A DNA stretch of 6,240 bases from contig JABEVL010000195.1 in assembly GCA_013043995.1 (NCBI GenBank), positions 1 to 6,240 on the forward strand, given 5' to 3'. The notes below the pieces were generated by a model. That model did no database searches. It was not told the origin of the DNA and worked only from the letters and a program-made list of their open reading frames with translations. Positions 1 to 5,567 of the stretch are shown in pieces (position 1 is the stretch's first letter; every line of letters begins with the position of its first letter). Origin of the DNA: Spirochaetales bacterium (lineage in GTDB: Bacteria > Spirochaetota > Spirochaetia > JABEVK01). Made by a program: the position numbers and the translations under genes.

Positions 1-1590
1 GTCGTGCACCGACGGCGTGCAGACCGAAAGCAACGGATATTTTTGCACAGGAATCCAAGGCTGAGCTGGGGCATTCCAATCTCGGGCCCAGCGCACCACC
101 CTCAGACTCAGGATGTCGAGGTCTTGGAGAACGGGAGGAACGCAGTCCGGGATGCTGCCCAGGTCTTCGGCGCAAACGAGCATTTCTGTAGTTTGCCGCA
201 TCATCCCCAGAAGACGCCGGCCTTGTTCGGCCCAAAGACCCATCGAAGCTTCGGCGTGCTCCCGGATCAGGCGATCGAAGTTCCATTTTTCCTCGTTGTT
301 CAAGCTGGCGTAGGCGCGGGTGGAGTAATACAGGGCCGAGGTGAGGTAGGACTCGGGACCGTTCTTGAGCAAGGTTCGGTTCCTGAACCAGGCTAAAAGG
401 CTGAATTTCGCAGTTTCAGAAACTCTCAGTTCCCCCAGGGCCTTTTCTCCTTGAATTTCTGGTTTAAACCTGTAGAGGTCTTCGTTTCCAACCTGAACTA
501 GGGCTTGGTCGATGACGCTCGGTGCCTCGTCGCTCAGGCGTTCCCGGATTTCAACACCAAAAATGTGCGGCTCGGACATCCAGACCAACCGGGCTTCGTT
601 GAAACCCAGGGCGGCGAGTTGCTCCTGGGAAAAACTCAGGGACGGCTCGAAGTGGCCCAGCTGGGCCGTTCCGTTTGCCGACGGGGTCACCCAGAGGCGA
701 AAAAACCCCAGAACGTGGTCAATCCTGTAAGCGTGGTAAAACTGGTCTGCGTTCAAAAGGCGTTGTTTCCACCAGGAATAGCCGTCTTTCGCCAGGGCAT
801 CCCACTTGAACGACGGAAAACCCCAACTTTGTCCTGCGGGATTTTCACCGTCCGGCGGCGACCCGGCCCGCCAAGTCAGGTCGAAAAACTCGGGGTGGGA
901 CCAGACGTCGGCGCTGTCTTCGTTCAGCAGGATAGGAATATCCCCCTTCACGGCGACGCCCAGTTCCGCACACGCCCTGGTCGCTCCTCGAAACTGCGTC
1001 TGGGCCTGGATTTGTAGCCAGGCATAGAACCCTGCCTCGTTGCCCAGCTTTTTCAACAGAGCCGGGATTTCTGAGGGCGGCACTTCTTCCGGCCAGGACT
1101 GCCACCCTGCGTAATTCCAGCGGGCCCGCAGGGCCGAGAAAACGACGTAGGCAGCTCCCCAAGGGTTTTCCTTCAGCCACGTTTTGTAGGCCTGCTCCCA
1201 ACCCGGAGAGGTGGCGGCCTGTTCAAACAGGGCGTGCAAGATCGGCAGTTTTCGCTTGAGGATTTCGTTCTGGGGAACCCTGGACGCCGTGTTCCATTCG
1301 CTGCGTAGGGCTGTTATCGCTTTTTTTTGGGACTCGGCCCCCTGAAGATCGTCGAGTCTTAAAAAAACAGGGTGGAGGGCAAAGGCACTCAGGGCGTTGT
1401 AAGGTGAGTTTTCAAAGCCGGTGTCGTTGACGGGTAAAAGCTGGATGACGTCCCAACCGGCCTTGGCCGCAAACTGGGCCGCCAACACCAGGTCAGGGAA
1501 CTCGCCCACCCCGGCACTCAGGTGGGATCGCAAAGCCGACAAAGGAAAGCTCACACCCGCCAGGTACGGCCGATCGTGGGGAAACTTCAT
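1..1590 (-). CDS. malQ: 4-alpha-glucanotransferase (GH77, amylomaltase), 3' end cut by window edge
   Basis: GH77 amylomaltase, a cytoplasmic enzyme that moves alpha-1,4-glucan segments between maltodextrins and releases glucose. The frame is open from an ATG at 1590 to the window edge, giving 530 codons; the C-terminus lies outside. All three GH77 catalytic residues can be placed: the nucleophile D291 in YRIDHVLGFFRLW, the acid/base E475 in VCAEDLG, and the stabilising aspartate D530 in TPSVHD, which is the last residue visible. The N-terminal sugar-binding region is also typical (LLPVNDTG, residues 51-58, then NSPYNALSAFALHP). The segment GDIPILLNEDSADVWSHPEF (216-235) is a longer variant than the short Thermus-type enzyme, and the full protein is probably somewhat over 530 residues. 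The start is supported by AGAGG six bases upstream. It lies 41 bases after the BFN-UVR gene and is probably the distal gene of that transcript. The family assignment is secure; the physiological substrate (maltose or glycogen dextrins) is inferred. Confidence 0.96.
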   Translation of the reverse strand, partial: MKFPHDRPYLAGVSFPLSALRSHLSAGVGEFPDLVLAAQFAAKAGWDVIQLLPVNDTGFENSPYNALSAFALHPVFLRLDDLQGAESQKKAITALRSEWNTASRVPQNEILKRKLPILHALFEQAATSPGWEQAYKTWLKENPWGAAYVVFSALRARWNYAGWQSWPEEVPPSEIPALLKKLGNEAGFYAWLQIQAQTQFRGATRACAELGVAVKGDIPILLNEDSADVWSHPEFFDLTWRAGSPPDGENPAGQSWGFPSFKWDALAKDGYSWWKQRLLNADQFYHAYRIDHVLGFFRLWVTPSANGTAQLGHFEPSLSFSQEQLAALGFNEARLVWMSEPHIFGVEIRERLSDEAPSVIDQALVQVGNEDLYRFKPEIQGEKALGELRVSETAKFSLLAWFRNRTLLKNGPESYLTSALYYSTRAYASLNNEEKWNFDRLIREHAEASMGLWAEQGRRLLGMMRQTTEMLVCAEDLGSIPDCVPPVLQDLDILSLRVVRWARDWNAPAQPWIPVQKYPLLSVCTPSVHD

Positions 1591-1596
1591 GAAAAA

Positions 1597-1601
1597 CCTC
1601 T
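1597..1601 (-). promoter_or_regulatory. Ribosome binding site of malQ
   Basis: AGAGG on the minus strand, six bases before the ATG at 1590. It selects this start over in-frame alternatives. A short inverted repeat (TCTAG, 6-base loop, CTAGA, 1599-1614) overlaps it but is too short to call a regulatory hairpin. Confidence 0.7.
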
Positions 1602-1631
1602 AGCTAATCCTAGATGAGCTGACCAGCACCG

Positions 1632-2237
1632 TCAAGCAAAACCAGAGTCTTCGAGTTCCCTGATTTGATCACGCACCTGGGCCGCCTGTTCGTAGTTCTC
1701 CTGGGCGACCAACCTTTCGAGCCTCGTCCTGAGGTTTTCTAATTGCGCTTCTTTTCTTGCGGCAAGGTCGGCCTGGACTAACTGTTCTTCTTCGGATTCT
1801 TCTGGTTCTTCGGGGGTTTCGGCAGAGGCCTGACGCAGCTGGTCCATGGCAATGCCCGATTCGGCGACCAGTTCGGACTCAATAAAGATCGGGCACGACG
1901 CCCGGACGGCCAGGGCCAAAGCATCGGAGGGACGGGCGTCGACTTCGGTCATTTTCCCGACGTGTTCCAGCACAAGGTTGGCGTAGTAGGTTCCTTCAGA
2001 AAGCGTATGGATGACGACGCGCAGGAGCTTGGCGTTGAGTTCACCCAAAAGGTGCAGCATCAGGTCGTGGGTGAGCGGACGGGGGATGTCGACCTCGCCC
2101 AGACCCAAAAGGATGTTCTGAGCTTCGAGGGGACCGATGAAAATGGGGACAGCCCGGTCGCCTACCAGAGGTTTTACAAGGACGGCGTTGCCCTGGTCAG
2201 TTTTGGCCACGGTCCATATTTCGGCTTCGATCAGCAT
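1632..2237 (-). CDS. Bifunctional nuclease family (BFN/DUF151) protein with C-terminal UVR motif
   Basis: A 201-residue soluble protein with two parts. Residues 1-130 are a BFN (DUF151) domain, recognised by the VPIFIGPLEAQNI segment (30-42), LTHDLMLHLL (55-64) and the hallmark DARPSDALALAVR (100-112). A highly acidic, proline- and glutamate-rich linker (about 139-152) follows. Residues 163-198 form a UVR motif (RLERLVAQENYEQAAQVRDQ, then IRELE), the helical hairpin that UvrB and UvrC use to contact each other and that also occurs in stress-related adaptor proteins. The BFN family is named for a plant protein with RNase and DNase activity; the bacterial role is poorly defined, so nuclease activity here is not established. 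The BFN plus UVR architecture is widespread in bacteria. The ATG shares one base with the malic enzyme stop (TGATG) and has a good ribosome binding site, indicating translational coupling. No signal peptide or membrane segment is seen. Confidence 0.93.
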   Translation of the reverse strand: MLIEAEIWTVAKTDQGNAVLVKPLVGDRAVPIFIGPLEAQNILLGLGEVDIPRPLTHDLMLHLLGELNAKLLRVVIHTLSEGTYYANLVLEHVGKMTEVDARPSDALALAVRASCPIFIESELVAESGIAMDQLRQASAETPEEPEESEEEQLVQADLAARKEAQLENLRTRLERLVAQENYEQAAQVRDQIRELEDSGFA

Positions 2238-3703
2238 CAGGGCTCCCTCTTTGACGAAGTCTGAAGATAGTGAATCAGAGTGTCAAAATCGAGGTACCCT
2301 TTAGCCAGGGCAATTTCCCCAAAGAGCCTCTTGTCCCCTGAATTCTGAAGTGATAGAACTTCGTCGCACTGAGAAGAGGAAAGGACGCCGATGCGAACCA
2401 ACCCTTCGCCGATTTTCTCTTGATAATGATTCATCGCCGCCTCCATGTTCTCGTCCGTTTTTCCACGGAAAAAGCCTGTTCGTGACAACATCGTCTGGAT
2501 TTTTCGGATCAAATCCGGACGTGAAAGAGCCTCCTGGGCGACACCGCTTTTGATCGCGGCTTCGGCCACGCCCAGGGCCACGGCAAACGCCAGCGAGGGG
2601 TGAAACGGGGGCGGGACGATGACACCGCGGCGGCGTTCCTGGTCAGGAACAAGGCCCGCAATGGCCTGAGCCGCAGCCAGTTTCATGGCCTGATTCACCT
2701 CGGTGGCGCGCACGTCCAAGGCCCCCCGAAAGATCCCTGGAAAAGCTAAAACGTTGTTGATCTGATTCGGGAGGTCGGAACGTCCCGTTGCGACAACCTT
2801 TGCGCCTGCGGCACGCGCCTCGTCAGGAAGAATTTCAGGGTCAGGATTGGCAAGGGCAAAAACCACGGGTGAAGGCCCCATCGCTTTGATCCAAGCCGGT
2901 TCCAGCAACCGGGGAGCACTCACGCCGATAAAAACGTCGGCACCCCGGAGCGCCGTTTCAAGACGGCCACAGAGTCCCCGGGGGTTGGTCATTCCCGCCA
3001 GCTCGCCCATCGCCGGATTGAGGGCAGGGTCACCGGCCAAGAGTATCCCGGCACGGTCGCAGACCACGACGTCGCTCACGCCCGCCGAAAGGAGCATTTT
3101 GGAAATGGCCGTACCCGCGGCTCCGGCACCGTTGACGACCACGCGCAAATCTTTCAGAGGTTTTTCAATCAACTGCGCCGCATTCATCAAACCTGCTAAA
3201 ACGACGATGGCGGTGCCGTGCTGATCGTCGTGAAAAACAGGGATCGACAGGGAGTCCTGCAGGGCTTTTTCGATCTCGAAGCACCGCGGGGCCGAGATGT
3301 CCTCAAGGTTAATTCCTCCAAAACTGGGAGCCAAGGCGCGGACGGTGCGCACGATCTCGTCCGAATCCTGGGTTGCCAGAACCAGGGGGAAGGCGTCGAT
3401 GCCCGCAAAATCCTTGAAAAGAAGAGCCTTACCTTCCATCACGGGAAGCCCGGCCTCAGGCCCGATATTGCCCAGACCCAGCACAGCACTGCCATCGCTG
3501 ACCACCGCCACCAGGTTCCCCTTTCCCGTGTAGTTGTACACAAGCCCAGGGTCCCTGGCGATAGCACGGCAGGGAGCCGCAACGCCGGGCGTGTAGAGCA
3601 AAGCCAGATCCTTGGGTCCGCCGACGTGACGTTTGGGAACTGTCGCCAGTTTTCCACGGAGTTTTTCGTGCAACTCCAGCGACGCTTGGTCAATTTCATG
3701 CAT
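2237..3703 (-). CDS. Malic enzyme with C-terminal tandem MshEN-like extension
   Basis: Oxidative decarboxylation of malate to pyruvate with reduction of NAD(P), in the cytoplasm. Of 488 residues, 1 to about 395 form a bacterial MaeB-type malic enzyme. The catalytic tyrosine Y37 sits in LLYTPGVAAPC and the catalytic lysine K92 in EGKALLFKDFAGIDAFP. The metal-binding acids are E134/D135 (NLEDI) and D159/D160 (VFHDDQHGTA). The Rossmann loop is GAGAAG (192-197), followed by LANPDPEI (284-291) and GRSDLPNQINNVLAFPGIFR (307-326). Cofactor preference cannot be read from this. There is no phosphotransacetylase-like domain as in the long MaeB proteins. Residues 400-429 are a probable helical linker, and 430-483 look like two copies of the MshEN/GspE N-terminal motif (see findings). 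The ATG at 3703 is chosen because conserved sequence begins soon after. It lacks a Shine-Dalgarno sequence, unlike most neighbours. The gene lies 56 bases after a diguanylate cyclase and overlaps the BFN-UVR gene. Confidence 0.95.
   Translation of the reverse strand: MHEIDQASLELHEKLRGKLATVPKRHVGGPKDLALLYTPGVAAPCRAIARDPGLVYNYTGKGNLVAVVSDGSAVLGLGNIGPEAGLPVMEGKALLFKDFAGIDAFPLVLATQDSDEIVRTVRALAPSFGGINLEDISAPRCFEIEKALQDSLSIPVFHDDQHGTAIVVLAGLMNAAQLIEKPLKDLRVVVNGAGAAGTAISKMLLSAGVSDVVVCDRAGILLAGDPALNPAMGELAGMTNPRGLCGRLETALRGADVFIGVSAPRLLEPAWIKAMGPSPVVFALANPDPEILPDEARAAGAKVVATGRSDLPNQINNVLAFPGIFRGALDVRATEVNQAMKLAAAQAIAGLVPDQERRRGVIVPPPFHPSLAFAVALGVAEAAIKSGVAQEALSRPDLIRKIQTMLSRTGFFRGKTDENMEAAMNHYQEKIGEGLVRIGVLSSSQCDEVLSLQNSGDKRLFGEIALAKGYLDFDTLIHYLQTSSKREP
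2243..2250 (-). promoter_or_regulatory. Ribosome binding site of the BFN-UVR gene, inside the malic enzyme 3' end
   Basis: AGAGGGAG lies five bases before the ATG at 2237, inside the last codons of the malic enzyme. With the TGATG stop/start overlap it points to coupled translation of the two genes. Confidence 0.75.
2254..2416 (-). other. MshEN-like tandem motif region encoded at the malic enzyme C-terminus
   Basis: This encodes malic enzyme residues 430-483. Copy one is KIGEGLVRIGVL, then SSSQCDEVLSLQ (430-453); copy two is LFGEIALAKGYL, then DFDTLIHYLQTS (460-483). Both follow the pattern (R/K)-L-G-x-x-hydrophobic pair-x-x-G-hydrophobic pair-x4-L-x3-L-x2-Q described for MshEN domains. The glycines are seven residues apart in each copy, and the copies are separated by six residues. 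Deviations: the leading arginine is Lys in copy one and is Leu, with Arg one place earlier, in copy two; the final Gln of copy two is Ser, and the internal Leu of copy one is Cys. The similarity was judged by eye. Confidence 0.6.
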
Positions 3704-3709
3704 GAATTC

Positions 3710-3738
3710 AGTTTAGGGGAAAAGGAAGGAAACGACAA
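3710..3738 (-). promoter_or_regulatory. Possible sigma70-type promoter for the malic enzyme
   Basis: In the 56-base gap, TTGTCG (3738-3733) and TAAACT (3715-3710) are separated by 17 bases; each matches the consensus at four of six positions. The -10-like box ends six bases before the ATG at 3703, so transcription from it would start at or next to the start codon and give a leaderless message. That fits the missing Shine-Dalgarno sequence, but matches of this quality occur by chance. No terminator hairpin is seen in the gap, so read-through from the upstream genes is likely as well. Confidence 0.3.
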
Positions 3739-3759
3739 GCCGACGAGGCGCCCACCCGG

Positions 3760-4818
3760 CTATTCTGAAAAGGTGACACGGTTGCGGCCGGCTTCTTTTG
3801 AACGGTACATCGCTTGGTCGACGCGTTCGATAAAAGGCTGGGAGGAAAGGTCCCTTTTGGGTTGGAATTCGGCCACACCCAGGGAAACCGTCACCGAAAG
3901 GCGGTGAGAATTGAAAACTACGACGTTCGTTTCGATCGCCTGGCGGACCCGTTCGGCAACCTCAACGGCCTGCAGCATGCCGGCCTCGGGCAGCAGGACG
4001 ATGAATTCTTCCCCCCCGTAGCGTGCGGCCAAGTCCATGGAACGCACATTTTCAAAAAGCGTCTTGGCGACAGCTTTGAGGACTTCGTCTCCGGCCAAAT
4101 GCCCGAAAGTATCGTTCAAACGTTTAAAGTGGTCGATGTCGAGCATGATGCTCGAAAAAATAGGCCGGCCTTCTTCCCAGTTCTGGATTTTTTCCTGGAG
4201 GGAATTCAAAAAGACGTGCTTGAGCTTGAGCTTGGTCATCATGTCGGTCGTGGTCATTTCAAAAAGAAAGGCGTTGTGCATGGCGATCGCCGCAAAACTC
4301 CCGAGGTTGAGCAAGTAAGCCATGTCGCGCTCGTTGAAGGCGCTGCCATCGATCTTTTCCCCCAGGATCAGCAAACCGTTGATCGTCCCCTTGGCCCGAA
4401 GCGGGACGATGATGCTCGGTTCGATGGCTTGAAGGACTTCAATTTCGTGATTCTTTGGCAGGGCATGGACAAGCTCGGAGAGCGTATGACAACGGAAATG
4501 GGTATTGAGGTATTCGATCAGGGGACTGCGTTCCCCCAGCGAATATTCTCGGTTATGGTCGATCTCAAAGCCCAGAAAACCACGGTGCAGAGTGAAATCC
4601 GTCGAATCGATGCTCTTTTTTGAAAAAAAGGCCGCCTTCATGACGGCAAGGGCACCCAGACAGGTGTAAAGGATTGAATCGTTGAGGATGCTGTAGTCGA
4701 GGGTTGAACTGAGGCTCTTGCTGATTTCCAACAGGTTCTTCAGGTCGAAGATTTCTTTTTCGAGGTCCTGTTTGGTAACCTTATGGGCAAGGGTGACACT
4801 CATTCGATTTTTATCCAC
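3760..4818 (-). CDS. GAF-GGDEF diguanylate cyclase
   Basis: Predicted to make cyclic di-GMP from two GTP. The 352-residue soluble protein has a short N-terminal helix (about 15-38), a GAF-type sensory domain (about 39-187, clearest at IIVPLRAKGTINGLLILGEK and the helix to HNAFLFE), and a GGDEF domain (about 190-350). The active-site motif is GGEEF (268-272). The metal and substrate residues D227, N235, D236 and D244 lie in LDIDHFKRLNDTFGHLAGDE. An RxxD product-inhibition site (R259-D262) sits five residues before GGEEF, as in PleD, so feedback inhibition by c-di-GMP is expected. The domain entry TDMMTKLKLKH departs from the common DxLTGLxNR. There is no EAL, HD-GYP or membrane segment. The GAF ligand is unknown. 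The GTG at 4818 shares a base with the purQ stop (TAGTG); an ATG at 4803 (residue 6) is an alternative start, and neither has a strong ribosome binding site. Enzyme class is near certain, target process unknown. Confidence 0.95.
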   Translation of the reverse strand: MDKNRMSVTLAHKVTKQDLEKEIFDLKNLLEISKSLSSTLDYSILNDSILYTCLGALAVMKAAFFSKKSIDSTDFTLHRGFLGFEIDHNREYSLGERSPLIEYLNTHFRCHTLSELVHALPKNHEIEVLQAIEPSIIVPLRAKGTINGLLILGEKIDGSAFNERDMAYLLNLGSFAAIAMHNAFLFEMTTTDMMTKLKLKHVFLNSLQEKIQNWEEGRPIFSSIMLDIDHFKRLNDTFGHLAGDEVLKAVAKTLFENVRSMDLAARYGGEEFIVLLPEAGMLQAVEVAERVRQAIETNVVVFNSHRLSVTVSLGVAEFQPKRDLSSQPFIERVDQAMYRSKEAGRNRVTFSE

Positions 4819-4820
4819 TA
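4816..4820 (-). other. TAGTG stop/start overlap joining purQ and the diguanylate cyclase
   Basis: The purQ stop TAG (4820-4818) and a GTG start codon (4818-4816) share the G. This suggests translation of the cyclase by ribosomes ending purQ, since upstream bases (TGGAAA) form only a weak Shine-Dalgarno match. If the ATG at 4803 is the true start, the genes are instead separated by 14 bases. Confidence 0.6.
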
Positions 4821-5558
4821 TTTCCAGTAGTCGACAGCATTTTCAAAGACTTTAAGGCCGAGTGGTTCTACGGTCTTCCGCCGGCGCCATTGGGGGTGTA
4901 AAACACGGCAAAGAAAGGCTTCGGGGTGGGGCATGAGGCCGAAAACGCGTCCTGTGGGGTCCGTCAGCCCCCCCACACCGTCTTCTGAACCATTGGGATT
5001 CTCTCCTGCGTAGGTCAGGGCAACGAGGTTCTGGTCCTGGAGCTGCCGTCTGATCGACGCGTTGAGGGTCACGAATCGGCCTTCCCCGTGACGGATGGGC
5101 AAGTCCGCCTCGGCGAGTCCGCGCAACCAGGGGCTCGAGTTCTTGCCGTTGTACTGGACACGAACCCAACGGTCTTGAAAAAGACCCTTTTCGTTGCTGA
5201 TGAGCGACACCGTGGGCGTCCAGCGCCCGTCCAGGTTGGGCAGGAGGCCCATTTTGACGAGGGTTTGAAATCCGTTGCAAATTCCCACCACCAAACCGCC
5301 CCGGGCGACAAAGGCGTCCAGCTCGTCCCTGAGCTGGGACTTCACCAGCTGACCCAAAACCCGGCCTGAGCCGAGGTGGTCGCCAAAGCTGAAGCCTCCA
5401 GGAAAAGCCAGGACTTGCAGTTCAGCCAGCCGGGCCTTTTTTTCGGCCAGGCCGGTGACGTTGATCCATTCAGGGACAGCCCCCGCCAGTTCAAAGGCCT
5501 GCCCCAGCTCGACGTCGGCGTTGATGCCGAAACCCGTCATGATGCCCACTTTGACCAT
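4818..5558 (-). CDS. purQ: FGAM synthase, glutaminase subunit
   Basis: Glutamine amidotransferase part of phosphoribosylformylglycinamidine synthase. It releases ammonia from glutamine for PurL, which converts FGAR to FGAM in de novo purine synthesis. At 246 residues it is a complete class I amidotransferase. The nucleophile is C94 in VGICNGFQ and the His-Glu pair is H211/E213 in LMPHPEAF. Other family landmarks are FPGGFSFGDHLGSGRVLG (52-69), the RHGEGRF segment (156-162) and YAGENPNGSEDGVGGLTDPT (183-202). The N-terminus TGFGINADVELGQAFELAGA resembles the amidotransferase of the purL type with a separate glutaminase, and also the C-terminal domain of large fused PurL. Seven bases separate it from purL, with its ribosome binding site across the purL stop, so the two are cotranscribed and probably translated in fixed proportion. 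The stop TAG overlaps the next gene's GTG. Confidence 0.97.
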   Translation of the reverse strand: MVKVGIMTGFGINADVELGQAFELAGAVPEWINVTGLAEKKARLAELQVLAFPGGFSFGDHLGSGRVLGQLVKSQLRDELDAFVARGGLVVGICNGFQTLVKMGLLPNLDGRWTPTVSLISNEKGLFQDRWVRVQYNGKNSSPWLRGLAEADLPIRHGEGRFVTLNASIRRQLQDQNLVALTYAGENPNGSEDGVGGLTDPTGRVFGLMPHPEAFLCRVLHPQWRRRKTVEPLGLKVFENAVDYWK

Positions 5559-5563
5559 ATTTA

Positions 5564-5567
5564 CCTC
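5564..5567 (-). promoter_or_regulatory. Ribosome binding site of purQ overlapping the purL stop
   Basis: GAGG lies five bases before the purQ ATG at 5558, and its first two bases are part of the purL TGA stop (5568-5566). It confirms the purQ start and implies coupled translation. Confidence 0.75.

Noticed and set aside
4..1201. Several open frames at the left end (plus 4-396, plus 505-1017, minus 845-1201)
   Set aside because: All lie within malQ in other frames; the GH77 catalytic motifs are continuous in the minus frame from 1590 to 1, so no frameshift or second gene is needed.
1599..1614. Inverted repeat TCTAG-6-CTAGA overlapping the malQ ribosome binding site
   Set aside because: Five-base arms, AT-rich and with a six-base loop, make a very weak hairpin; it has no U-tract for a terminator and could easily be chance.
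3704..3759. Terminator between the cyclase and the malic enzyme
   Set aside because: No stable GC-rich stem followed by a T-run is present; the pyrimidine-rich stretch on the minus strand lacks a stem before it.
3218..3907. A 229-codon plus-strand open frame across the malic enzyme start, the gap and the cyclase end
   Set aside because: It is antisense to two strongly supported genes; its translation shows no domain and is rich in Arg, Gly and Pro as expected for a GC-rich shadow.
3814..4623. A 269-codon plus-strand open frame opposite the diguanylate cyclase
   Set aside because: The minus-strand frame has all GGDEF motifs in order. The plus frame shows no recognisable family and arises from codon bias of the opposite strand.
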